5,167 nt of DNA from Beijerinckiaceae bacterium (GCA_947456315.1 CANGRU010000150.1:1-5167); one strand, 5' to 3'; counted from the stretch's first letter, positions 1-5,167 are shown. Numbers and translations are program-made. Notes: a model not told the origin generated them from the letters alone.

Positions 1-39
1 ATCATCCTTGTCGATGCGGACAGCTTTGAACGTGGTCAT
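1..39 (-). CDS. 5' end of a probable MDR-family (AcuI-like) zinc-free oxidoreductase, partial
   Basis: Only the first 13 codons lie in the window (MTTFKAVRIDKDD); the gene runs off the left edge. The start is well supported: ATG at 39-37 is preceded by AAGGAG with a 6-nt spacing. The N-terminal string resembles the opening of medium-chain dehydrogenase/reductase proteins of the acryloyl-CoA reductase / YhdH type common in Hyphomicrobiales, which use NADPH to reduce an activated double bond in the cytoplasm. That identity is recalled from very few residues and is tentative; that a gene starts here is much firmer. It lies downstream of the MFS gene on the same strand, with an 83-bp spacer carrying a palindrome, so shared transcription is possible but not shown. 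Confidence 0.6.
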   Translation of the reverse strand, partial: MTTFKAVRIDKDD

Positions 40-45
40 AGGTGG

Positions 46-51
46 CTCCTT
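46..51 (-). promoter_or_regulatory. Strong Shine-Dalgarno site (AAGGAG) for the partial oxidoreductase gene
   Basis: On the minus strand AAGGAG is followed by 6 nt and then ATG. It is the best ribosome binding site in the window and fixes the start of the truncated gene at position 39. Confidence 0.75.
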
Positions 52-56
52 CATTT

Positions 57-96
57 CAACCGTCCTTGCGAGCCGAAGGCGATGCAATGACGGTTG
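57..96. repeat. Short REP-like palindrome, same family as the 95-bp repeat at 1434-1528
   Basis: The arms CAACCGTCCTTGC (57-69) and GCAATGACGGTTG (84-96) are inverted complements with one mismatch in 13, around a 14-base loop. The left part (61-73) matches the start of the larger repeat (CGTC-A/C-TTGCGAGC), so this looks like a single-hairpin unit of the same family. It sits in the spacer between two minus-strand genes, about 6 bp upstream of the Shine-Dalgarno site of the downstream gene. Possible roles are transcript attenuation or 3'-end protection of the MFS mRNA, but none is demonstrated; there is no T-tract to make it a classical terminator. Confidence 0.7.
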
Positions 97-103
97 GAAG
101 ATT

Positions 104-124
104 GGCGTTCAATGACAGAACGTC
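104..124 (-). other. Small hairpin overlapping the MFS stop codon
   Basis: CGTTC (106-110) and GAACG (118-122) form a perfect 5-bp stem with a 7-base loop. The stem extends by one wobble pair and one G-C pair into the stop codon. It lies at the end of the MFS coding sequence, but no U-tract follows on the minus strand, so it is at best a weak 3'-end structure rather than a convincing intrinsic terminator. Confidence 0.3.
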
Positions 125-1346
125 AAGCCGCCGCAGCACTGGCCTTTCGGACCACGGGCTTTTCGACGATCGGCAGATTGATCAGGGCCGAGGCCACGCC
201 CAGCGCAATGGAGAGCCCCCAGACAATGCCATAAGAGCCCGTCTGCTCGCGCAAAACACCGCCCAAAAGCACGCCGAGAAAACCACCGACCTGATGCGAG
301 AAAAAGGCAAAGCCATAGAGCATGGCGAAATGCTGTGTGCCGAACATCTGACCGATCAGCCCCGAGGTCGGCGGCACAGTGGACAGCCACAACAGGCCTG
401 ACAGCGCGCCAAACAGATAGGCACTCATGGAGGACGGCGGCAGCAGGATGAAGGCCAGCGTCACCAGCGAGCGGCTGAAATAGATGAAGGACAGGATGTA
501 GCGGCGCGGCATGCGCGTGGCGAGCCAGCCCGAGCCCAGCGAGCCCATAATATTGAACAGGCCGACCAGCGCAAAAGCCCAATAACCGACTTGCGGCGAG
601 AGACCTGCTTCCACGACATATTTCTGGAAATGCACGGTGATGAAGGCAAGCTGGAAACCGCAGGTGAAAAAGCCCAGCACCAGCAAAACATAAGAGCGAT
701 GCGCAAAAGCCTCACGCAGGGCCTCACCCAAACTCTGCTGGTTGGCCGAATCTTTGCGGATCGGCGCACTGGCGACGAACAAGGACAGCGGCAGAATGAG
801 CAGCATCACCAGAGCGAAGAAAATGGTTGTTTCCTGCCAGCCGACATTTTGAATCATCGCGCCTGACAAAGGCGAGAAGAGAAACTGGCCGAACGAGCCC
901 GCCGCTGTGACAAGGCCAAAGCCCATCGAGCGCTTGGAATCGGGCAAGAGTTTTGCGAGTGCGCCCACCACCAGCGACATGGCGCAGCCTGACAGGCCAA
1001 AGCCGATCAGCACACCCGCGGTGAGTGTGAAGGTGACAGGCGTGTCAGCAAAGGCCATCAAGGCACAGCCCGCGGCATAGAGCAGCGCGCCGCCCGACAG
1101 CACGCGCACGGAACCGAAGCGATCAGCCAGCGCGCCGGCAAAAGGCTGTCCCAGACCCCAGAGCAAATTCTGGATGGCGAGTGCGAAGGAGAATGTATCC
1201 GAGCCCCAGCCATAGGCCGACATGATCGGCAACTGGAAATTGCCTGACGAGCCGCGCGGGCCGAAGGTCAGCATGGAAATGCAGCAGGCTGCGAGAATGA
1301 TGATTTCCGGGGCGACTTTTTTGCCCTGTGCGGCTGTTGCACTCAT
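123..1346 (-). CDS. MFS transporter, 12 TM, oxalate/formate-antiporter or monocarboxylate-like group
   Basis: A 407-residue inner-membrane carrier of the major facilitator superfamily. About twelve hydrophobic segments are visible, split by a polar central loop near residues 192-220 (IRKDSANQQSLGEALREAF). The loop after TM2 carries an MFS motif A form, GALADRFGSVRVL (71-83), and the symmetric loop of the second half reads GSGWLATRMPRR. TM1 is followed by TFGPRGSSGNFQLPI (27-41), and TM2 opens with AIQNLLWGLGQPFAGAL (57-73); both resemble the OFA / monocarboxylate-type MFS proteins of proteobacteria. The substrate is therefore plausibly a small organic acid, but the sequence does not decide it. 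I chose ATG at 1346 because GGGAGAG lies just upstream with good spacing; the in-frame ATG at 1373 would add nine polar residues and has no Shine-Dalgarno. It is divergent from the DHA2 exporter. No truncation or frameshift is seen. Confidence 0.88.
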   Translation of the reverse strand: MSATAAQGKKVAPEIIILAACCISMLTFGPRGSSGNFQLPIMSAYGWGSDTFSFALAIQNLLWGLGQPFAGALADRFGSVRVLSGGALLYAAGCALMAFADTPVTFTLTAGVLIGFGLSGCAMSLVVGALAKLLPDSKRSMGFGLVTAAGSFGQFLFSPLSGAMIQNVGWQETTIFFALVMLLILPLSLFVASAPIRKDSANQQSLGEALREAFAHRSYVLLVLGFFTCGFQLAFITVHFQKYVVEAGLSPQVGYWAFALVGLFNIMGSLGSGWLATRMPRRYILSFIYFSRSLVTLAFILLPPSSMSAYLFGALSGLLWLSTVPPTSGLIGQMFGTQHFAMLYGFAFFSHQVGGFLGVLLGGVLREQTGSYGIVWGLSIALGVASALINLPIVEKPVVRKASAAAA

Positions 1347-1350
1347 TTTT

Positions 1351-1357
1351 CTCTCCC
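1351..1357 (-). promoter_or_regulatory. Shine-Dalgarno site deciding the start of the MFS gene
   Basis: GGGAGAG on the minus strand, with its GGAG core 6 nt before ATG 1346-1344, supports this start over the in-frame ATG at 1373, which has no comparable site. Confidence 0.6.
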
Positions 1358-1433
1358 GGCCCGGTCTGGTCATGATCTCACAAAATTGTTAGCCTGACTG
1401 GACCACAAAAACAAACAACCCCGCCAAGGGAGC

Positions 1434-1528
1434 CGTCATTGCGAGCGCAGCGAAGCAATCCAGACAGAAAACGTGTAGGAAAAGTCTGGATTGCCACGTC
1501 GGCCCATGCGGGCCTCCTCGCAATGACG
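1434..1528. repeat. 95-bp palindromic intergenic repeat (REP/BIME-like)
   Basis: The outer arms CGTCATTGCGAG (1434-1445) and CTCGCAATGACG (1517-1528) are perfect 12-bp inverted complements. The inner arms CAATCCAGAC (1456-1465) and GTCTGGATTG (1484-1493) are perfect over 10 bp around an 18-base loop. Each half is also self-complementary: ATTGC at 1438-1442 with GCAAT at 1455-1459, and ATTGC at 1490-1494 with GCAAT at 1520-1524. The right half additionally nests GGCCC-ATGC-GGGCC (1501-1514). It resembles dispersed palindromic elements I know from Bradyrhizobium-type alphaproteobacteria. It contains no ORF and ends 14 nt before the DHA2 start codon. Confidence 0.85.
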
Positions 1529-1542
1529 AGTTAGTCGAGAAA

Positions 1543-2991
1543 ATGGACGCCACAGACGGCCAACCCCTTCCCCATCGCGAGACGCTGGTCATTGTGTTCG
1601 GCGTTTTGCTGTCGGTTTTTCTGGGCGCCATTTCGCAGAGCATTACAGCAAGCGCCCTGCCGACCATCGGCCGCGCGCTGGAGGTCACAGGGGATCTGTC
1701 CTGGGTGGTCACATCCTATCTGCTGACCCAAACAGCCGCGACGCCGCTGTTCGGCAAATTTTCGGACACGCATGGCCGCAGCGCCGCCATGCAATGGGCG
1801 CTTGGTATTTTCGTGGTTGGCTCGGTGGCCTGCGCGCTTGCGCCCAATCTTGCGACACTGGTGGCCGCGCGCGCCTTGCAGGGTATTGCGGCGGGTGGCC
1901 TCACCGCCATTCCCATGACCGTGCTGGGTGACTTGGCGCCCCCCAAACATCGCGGGCGCTATTACACCTACTTTTCGATGACCTATATTTCCGCTGGCGC
2001 ATTGGGGCCGGCACTCGGTGGCATATTTTCGGAATATCTGCATTGGACGATGATCTTCTGGTTCGGCGTGCCGCTCGGATTGTTCGGTATTTTCCTGACG
2101 CGCCGCTTGCTGCAAAAACTGCCGCCCTATCACCGCCATCACAAGCTCGATATTGCCGGCGCTGTCCTGATTGTGCTGGCCAGCCTGAGTGTGATGTTTG
2201 TGCTCACCGCTGGCGGCAAGACCTATGCGTGGAACTCGCCACAGATCATCGGGCTGGCGCTCGCCTCGCCTTTGTTCTGGGTGGCCTTTGTGATCAGCCA
2301 GAAACGCGCAGCAGAGCCGCTGCTGCCGCTCGGCATTATTGCCAATCCGATTGTGCGCTGGGCCATTATTTCCAATGCCTTTGGCTGGGGCGCTGTCATC
2401 GGCCTCAATATTTACCTGCCGATCTGGCTGCAAACCATCGGCGGCATGGGACCAGCAGAATCAGGTCTCGCGCTGATGATCTTGATGGTCATGCTGAATC
2501 TGGGTGCTTTGTTCAGCGCGCAAATTACCGGGCGCATCATCCATTATAAACGCCCGCCCATGGTCGCACTCGTCATTTGCATCGGCACAACGCTCTGGAT
2601 GGCTTGGCACGCAGAAGGCATGGGCTTTTGGGAATTGCAGATTGTTCTGGGACTGTTCGGCTTTTGCTTTGGGCCTGTGGCACCCGTCACATCGGTCGCC
2701 ATGCAAAACACGATTGTGCAGCATCAGCTGGGCACGGCGGTCGCTGCCATGCAATTCGGGCGCGGACTGCTCACCACCTTCACCGTTGCCTTGTTTGGCG
2801 TGATTGTTCTGCATGTGCTGCCAGACACAGCGGGCGCAGGCGCAGAGGCTTTGAAAAACGCCGCCAATCGCGCCGATGCGATCCAGGCTTTCCGCACTTT
2901 GTTTCTGACCGCATCCGGTCTGCTGGTCGTGTCGCTTGCCACATTGGCGGCGATGGAAGAACGCCCCTTGCTCACCAAGCGGGCGGAGTGA
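1543..2991 (+). CDS. DHA2-family MFS exporter (EmrB/QacA-like, 14 TM)
   Basis: A 482-residue inner-membrane protein with about fourteen hydrophobic segments, typical in length for proton-driven drug:H+ antiporter family 2. Visible family motifs in order: a TM1 signature ending SALPTI (37-42); LSWVVTSYLLTQTA (52-65); motif A as GKFSDTHGR (71-79); motif B as RALQGIAAGG (110-119); the antiporter motif C as GALGPALGG (152-160) at the end of TM5; a basic stretch YHRHHKLDIAG (196-206) before TM7; and RAAEPLLPL (255-263) after TM8. Such pumps export hydrophobic or cationic compounds, often with a membrane-fusion partner, but no partner gene is present here. Unusually, the TM1 motif has Ser31 where the family normally has Asp (LDQT-type). 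ATG 1543 is the only plausible start; a GAGA lies only 2 nt upstream, so the ribosome binding site is poor. The substrate is unknown. Confidence 0.9.
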   Translation: MDATDGQPLPHRETLVIVFGVLLSVFLGAISQSITASALPTIGRALEVTGDLSWVVTSYLLTQTAATPLFGKFSDTHGRSAAMQWALGIFVVGSVACALAPNLATLVAARALQGIAAGGLTAIPMTVLGDLAPPKHRGRYYTYFSMTYISAGALGPALGGIFSEYLHWTMIFWFGVPLGLFGIFLTRRLLQKLPPYHRHHKLDIAGAVLIVLASLSVMFVLTAGGKTYAWNSPQIIGLALASPLFWVAFVISQKRAAEPLLPLGIIANPIVRWAIISNAFGWGAVIGLNIYLPIWLQTIGGMGPAESGLALMILMVMLNLGALFSAQITGRIIHYKRPPMVALVICIGTTLWMAWHAEGMGFWELQIVLGLFGFCFGPVAPVTSVAMQNTIVQHQLGTAVAAMQFGRGLLTTFTVALFGVIVLHVLPDTAGAGAEALKNAANRADAIQAFRTLFLTASGLLVVSLATLAAMEERPLLTKRAE

Positions 2992-3042
2992 CAGACCTGT
3001 CATTGCAAGAAGGTCGAAGGTCGTCGCGGCACTAACGGCTAG
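2992..3042. other. Convergent spacer with small inverted repeats and no clear terminator
   Basis: These 51 bp separate the 3' ends of the DHA2 gene and moaB. TGACA-GACC-TGTCA (2989-3002) is a perfect 5-bp hairpin overlapping the DHA2 stop codon. ACTA-ACGGC-TAGT (3031-3043) is another small stem, and CGCGGC (3025-3030) pairs with GCCGCG (3055-3060) inside the end of moaB. None is followed by a T-tract on either strand, so I do not call an intrinsic terminator. AAGGTCG occurs twice in tandem at 3011-3024. Confidence 0.35.
2999..3009. repeat. Possible degenerate remnant of the palindromic repeat
   Basis: GTCATTGCAAG matches GTCATTGCGAG of the 95-bp repeat at 10 of 11 positions, and a GTCGAAG string follows, loosely like the repeat's GCGAAG. 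There is no matching opposite arm, so this may be a decayed half-unit or chance similarity. Confidence 0.25.
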
Positions 3043-3594
3043 TTACTTCGCCTTGCCGCGGCGCAAATGCTCATCCAGTCGCGGCATGATTTCCACGAAA
3101 TTGCACGGGCGGTGGCGATAATCGAGCTGCTGGGCCAGAATCCCATCCCACGCATCTTTGCAGGCACCCGGCGATCCCGGCAGCACGAAAATATACGTCG
3201 CACCCGCCACACCACCTGTGGCGCGCGATTGAATGGTCGATGTGCCGATCTTGTCGAACGAGATGCGATGGAAGATAGCCGAAAAGCCATCCATCTTTTT
3301 TTCGAACAATGGCTCGATGGCTTCAGGCGTGACATCACGGCCCGTGAAGCCCGTACCGCCGGTCGAGATGATCACATCGACGCCCTTGTCGGCAATCCAG
3401 CCGCGCACAATGGCGCGGATGTCTTCGACATCATCCTGCACAAGGGCGCGCGCCGCGAGTGTGTGGCCAGCGCCTTCAAGGCGCGCGACCAGCGTGTCGC
3501 CCGATTTGTCTTCCGCCATGGAGCGCGTGTCGGAGACCGTCAGCACGGCTATGTTGAGCGGGATGAAAGTCAGGCTCTCGTCAATGCCGGCCAT
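3043..3594 (-). CDS. moaB: Molybdenum cofactor biosynthesis protein MoaB (MogA/MoaB family)
   Basis: A 183-residue cytoplasmic protein of the MoCF-binding fold; members adenylylate molybdopterin to activate it for molybdate insertion. It aligns along its length with E. coli MoaB: FIPLNIAVLTVSDTR (10-24), SGDTL (31-35), STGGTGFTGRD (77-87), GFSAIFHRISFDKIGTSTIQSR (103-124), LPGSPGAC (138-145), and a C-terminal QLDYRHRPCNF (156-166). Asp54 and Asp87 fall where E. coli MogA has its functional Asp49 and Asp82, which favours an active adenylyltransferase. ATG 3594 is chosen over an upstream in-frame ATG at 3660 because it matches the MoaB N-terminus and begins 2 nt after the protease stop codon; a GAGA lies 8 nt upstream inside the protease gene. 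It is the last gene of the operon. Its proper partner genes (moaA, moeA, moaC) are not in the window. Confidence 0.93.
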   Translation of the reverse strand: MAGIDESLTFIPLNIAVLTVSDTRSMAEDKSGDTLVARLEGAGHTLAARALVQDDVEDIRAIVRGWIADKGVDVIISTGGTGFTGRDVTPEAIEPLFEKKMDGFSAIFHRISFDKIGTSTIQSRATGGVAGATYIFVLPGSPGACKDAWDGILAQQLDYRHRPCNFVEIMPRLDEHLRRGKAK

Positions 3595-3599
3595 ATTTA
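3592..3599 (-). promoter_or_regulatory. Protease/moaB coupling junction (stop-2 nt-ATG)
   Basis: On the minus strand TAA, two bases (AT), then ATG. The moaB initiation region lies entirely inside the 3' end of the protease gene, so moaB is expected to be translated from the same transcript. Confidence 0.6.
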
Positions 3600-4496
3600 T
3601 TGTCTCGCGAATGTATTGCAGGAATCGATGCGTCCCGATTGCAGGCCCCGTTGCAGCCATTCGACACGTTGTGCTGAAGAGCCATGCGTGAAGGAATCCG
3701 GCACAACGCTACCCCGCGCTGATTGCTGCAGCCGATCATCACCAATGGCCTGCGCGGTCGCAATGGCCTTTTCAAGGTCGCCCTTTTCCAGAATCTGCCA
3801 TTTCTTGTCGGCATTGGCAGCCCACACGCCGGCAAAACAATCAGCCATCAATTCGACACGCACCGAAATGCGATTGGCTTCGACTTTCGAGCTCTGCTGC
3901 TGGGCGCGCTGGGCGCGGCCCAATATGCCAAGCTGGTTTTCGACATGGTGGCCGACCTCATGGGCAATCACATAGGCATAGGCGAAATCGCCGCCGCCAC
4001 CCAGACGCCGCTTCATGTCATTGAAGAAAGACGTGTCGAGATAAACTTTCTGATCGACCGGACAATAAAAAGGCCCCATCGCCGATTGCGCCTGCCCGCA
4101 AGCAGAATTGGTGCGGCCATCAAACATGACGAGTCTGGGCGGCGTATATTTCAGATTCTTTTGCGCCGGCAGAATATCGCCCCACACATCTTCCGTTTGC
4201 GCGACAACGGCGGAGACAAAGCGGCCCATCTGGTCGGTGGGCGGTGTCGAGGTGCGGCCCGCATTGCGTGACGGCTCGACATATTGTGTCGGATGGCGCT
4301 GCGAAATCATTTCCGCGCCGCCGATCAGCAGACGCGGATCAATGCCCAGAGCATAGCCCAGAATACCGAGCACAATGATCGTGCCCATGCCCAGACCGCC
4401 GCCGCCGAAGGGCAGACCAAATCCGCCCCCGCTGGACTCATCCTCGCCGCGTCGATCTTCGATATTGGCGGACTGGCGGAAATCTTCCCATCTCAT
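3597..4496 (-). CDS. Neutral zinc metallopeptidase, YpfJ family (Zn_peptidase_2), membrane-anchored
   Basis: A 299-residue protein matching the YpfJ family along its length (E. coli YpfJ is close to this size). The N-terminus MRWEDFRQSANIEDRRG corresponds to the family's conserved start. A Gly/Phe-rich linker (21-36) follows, then one membrane segment (about 37-60), which would place the bulk of the protein outside the cytoplasm. The zinc site is the HExxH motif HEVGHH (179-184), with His179 and His183 as ligands and Glu180 catalytic; ELMADC (215-220) supplies the probable third ligand or downstream acidic residues. Cys133/Cys145 and Cys220/Cys294 could pair as disulfides. Substrate and physiological role are not known for this family. 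I chose ATG 4496 rather than 4553 because the family N-terminus begins there and it starts 2 nt after the UDG stop codon. The nearest purine-rich AAGG is 12 nt upstream, so translation probably depends on coupling. Confidence 0.9.
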   Translation of the reverse strand: MRWEDFRQSANIEDRRGEDESSGGGFGLPFGGGGLGMGTIIVLGILGYALGIDPRLLIGGAEMISQRHPTQYVEPSRNAGRTSTPPTDQMGRFVSAVVAQTEDVWGDILPAQKNLKYTPPRLVMFDGRTNSACGQAQSAMGPFYCPVDQKVYLDTSFFNDMKRRLGGGGDFAYAYVIAHEVGHHVENQLGILGRAQRAQQQSSKVEANRISVRVELMADCFAGVWAANADKKWQILEKGDLEKAIATAQAIGDDRLQQSARGSVVPDSFTHGSSAQRVEWLQRGLQSGRIDSCNTFARQ

Positions 4497-4501
4497 CTTC
4501 A
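4495..4501 (-). promoter_or_regulatory. UDG/protease coupling junction (stop-2 nt-ATG)
   Basis: On the minus strand TGA, two bases (AG), then ATG: the UDG stop and the protease start are almost touching, with no strong Shine-Dalgarno. This arrangement favours re-initiation by the same ribosome. Confidence 0.6.
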
Positions 4502-5167
4502 GACAAGGCCTTTTTCGACAAGGGTTTTGTGGAGCGCCCGCAAATCTCCCCAAGCATGTTTCTTGGTAGCAGGTGCCTTGCGCAGATAGTCGGGATCAAA
4601 CATGGCCAAGGCAGGGCAGGATTGGGCGGCACTCACGCCAACATCGAACCATTTGCCGCGCGCCCGCATGATCGGATCTTTCGTGCCGGTGACATGCTGC
4701 GTGGCCAACGTGCCCAGCGTGACAATGATCTGCGGCGCGCTGAGCTCGATATAGCGTTGCAAAAACGGCAGACAGGTGGCGATCTCGGGCAAGGTCGGCT
4801 GCTTGCCACCCGCGGGGCGCCAAGGCACGACATGGGCCAGATGCACGCTCTCGCGTGTCAGGCCAATCGATTTCAGCATGCGATCAAACAACAGGCCCGA
4901 CGTGCCGGCAAACATGCGGCCTTCGCGATCATCCTCAGCGCCCGGCATATCCGAGATGAAGAGAACCTTGGCTGCGCCCGTTCCTTCAGCAAAGACAAGA
5001 TGTGCGGCTGTGCGCTTCAGCAGGCACCCGTCAAAGGCTGCGAGCGCCTCTTTCAGAGCGTCAATGGTGGCCACCCCAGCGGCGGCAGCGCGCGCGGCAG
5101 CAATGGCTTCATCGGGCGGCACGGCGCTAACAGGCGAGGCCGCGCGCACGGGGGCGGGCTCGCTCTG
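4499..5167 (-). CDS. Uracil-DNA glycosylase superfamily protein (family-4-like), 5' end outside window, atypical active site
   Basis: The last 222 codons are visible and the frame stays open to the right edge, so the gene is partial; the GTG at 5149 is probably not the real start. The order of family 4 UDG elements is kept: FDGCLLKRTAAHLVFAEG (45-62 of the visible part), ISDMPGAEDDREGRMFAG (71-88), SGLLFDRML (90-98), HVVPWRPAGGKQPT (112-125), EIATCLPFL (128-136), PQIIVTLG (145-152), RARGKW (168-173), and LAMFDPDYLRKAP (187-199). Canonical members excise uracil from DNA, starting base excision repair, and carry a 4Fe-4S cluster. Here several signature residues differ: SDMPG for GEAPG, LAH for TNV-type, FDP for the HP motif, and only Cys48 and Cys132 of the usual four ligands. 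It may be a divergent glycosylase or have another DNA-related role. First visible gene of the operon. Confidence 0.82.
   Translation of the reverse strand, partial: QSEPAPVRAASPVSAVPPDEAIAAARAAAAGVATIDALKEALAAFDGCLLKRTAAHLVFAEGTGAAKVLFISDMPGAEDDREGRMFAGTSGLLFDRMLKSIGLTRESVHLAHVVPWRPAGGKQPTLPEIATCLPFLQRYIELSAPQIIVTLGTLATQHVTGTKDPIMRARGKWFDVGVSAAQSCPALAMFDPDYLRKAPATKKHAWGDLRALHKTLVEKGLV

Larger units (their letters stand above)
1347..1542. promoter_or_regulatory. Divergent intergenic control region between two MFS genes
   Basis: The two MFS genes are transcribed away from each other, so both promoters are expected within these 196 bp. The left third is AT-richer than its surroundings. On the minus strand TTTGTT (1415-1410) and TAACAA (1391-1386) are 18 nt apart and could be a weak -35/-10 pair, giving a leader of about 33 nt for the MFS gene. 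The region around 1380-1390 (ACAAAATTGT) is an imperfect palindrome that might be an operator, but no regulator gene is adjacent. The right half is filled by the palindromic repeat at 1434-1528, so the promoter of the plus-strand gene lies before or within that repeat. No clear plus-strand -35/-10 pair was recognised. Confidence 0.4.

Noticed and set aside
1347..1373. Upstream in-frame ATG at 1373 as the MFS start
   Set aside because: It would add nine polar, Arg-rich residues and lacks a Shine-Dalgarno, while ATG 1346 has GGGAGAG at good spacing.
1434..1528. CRISPR array or insertion-sequence end
   Set aside because: There is a single palindromic unit, without repeated spacers, a transposase gene or target-site duplication.
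1531..2433. Long open frame on the minus strand (300 codons) opposite the DHA2 exporter
   Set aside because: The Gln/His/Arg-rich, low-hydrophobicity translation is the usual antisense image of a membrane-protein gene; no family match or ribosome binding site was seen.
123..2991. A two-component transport system formed by the two MFS genes
   Set aside because: They belong to different MFS subfamilies and are divergent, with no shared partner gene; adjacency alone does not support a joint system.
2989..3060. Bidirectional intrinsic terminator between the convergent genes
   Set aside because: Small stems exist, but there is no run of T on either strand and the longest stem is 6 bp with a 24-base loop.
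3595..3660. Upstream start for moaB at 3660
   Set aside because: The extra 22 residues overlap the protease coding sequence and do not match the MoaB N-terminus; ATG 3594 does.
3067..3975. Long open frame on the plus strand (302 codons) opposite moaB and the protease
   Set aside because: It lies antisense to two well-recognised genes; its translation is rich in Arg, His, Cys and Ala with no domain, as expected of a shadow frame in GC-rich DNA.
3597..4271. Other plus-strand frames opposite the protease
   Set aside because: They overlap the HExxH-containing gene entirely and have no recognisable motif; the protease frame is clearly the real one.

Overview
The window reads as an ordinary, gene-dense stretch of a GC-rich alphaproteobacterial chromosome, most likely Hyphomicrobiales (Rhizobiales). 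This rests on the style of the proteins, on the UDG / YpfJ-like protease / MoaB gene set, and on a palindromic intergenic repeat whose core (CGTCATTGCGAG ... CTCGCAATGACG, with inner CAATCCAGA / TCTGGATTG arms) resembles repeats I associate with Bradyrhizobium-like genomes. The assignment is an inference; no rRNA or marker gene is present.

Layout from left to right. Bases 1-39 (minus strand) are the first 13 codons of a gene leaving the window, probably an AcuI-like MDR oxidoreductase, with a strong ribosome binding site. Bases 40-122 are a spacer holding a small palindrome of the repeat family. Bases 123-1346 (minus) encode a 12-TM MFS transporter of the oxalate/formate-antiporter or monocarboxylate-like type. 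Bases 1347-1542 are a divergent control region holding a 95-bp palindromic repeat. Bases 1543-2991 (plus) encode a 14-TM DHA2-type MFS exporter. Bases 2992-3042 are a short convergent spacer.

Bases 3043-5167 (minus) are a compact three-gene operon read right to left: a 5'-truncated family-4-like uracil-DNA glycosylase, a YpfJ-type membrane-anchored zinc metallopeptidase, and moaB (molybdopterin adenylyltransferase family). Each stop codon is followed after just 2 nt by the next ATG, so translational coupling is likely.

No phage, CRISPR, tRNA, rRNA or insertion sequence was seen, and no clear previously undescribed system. The points most worth a second look are the UDG, which has non-canonical residues at several catalytic and Fe-S positions at once; the 95-bp repeat, which can fold two ways and sits 14 nt before the DHA2 start codon; and the loss of the usual TM1 aspartate in the DHA2 exporter.
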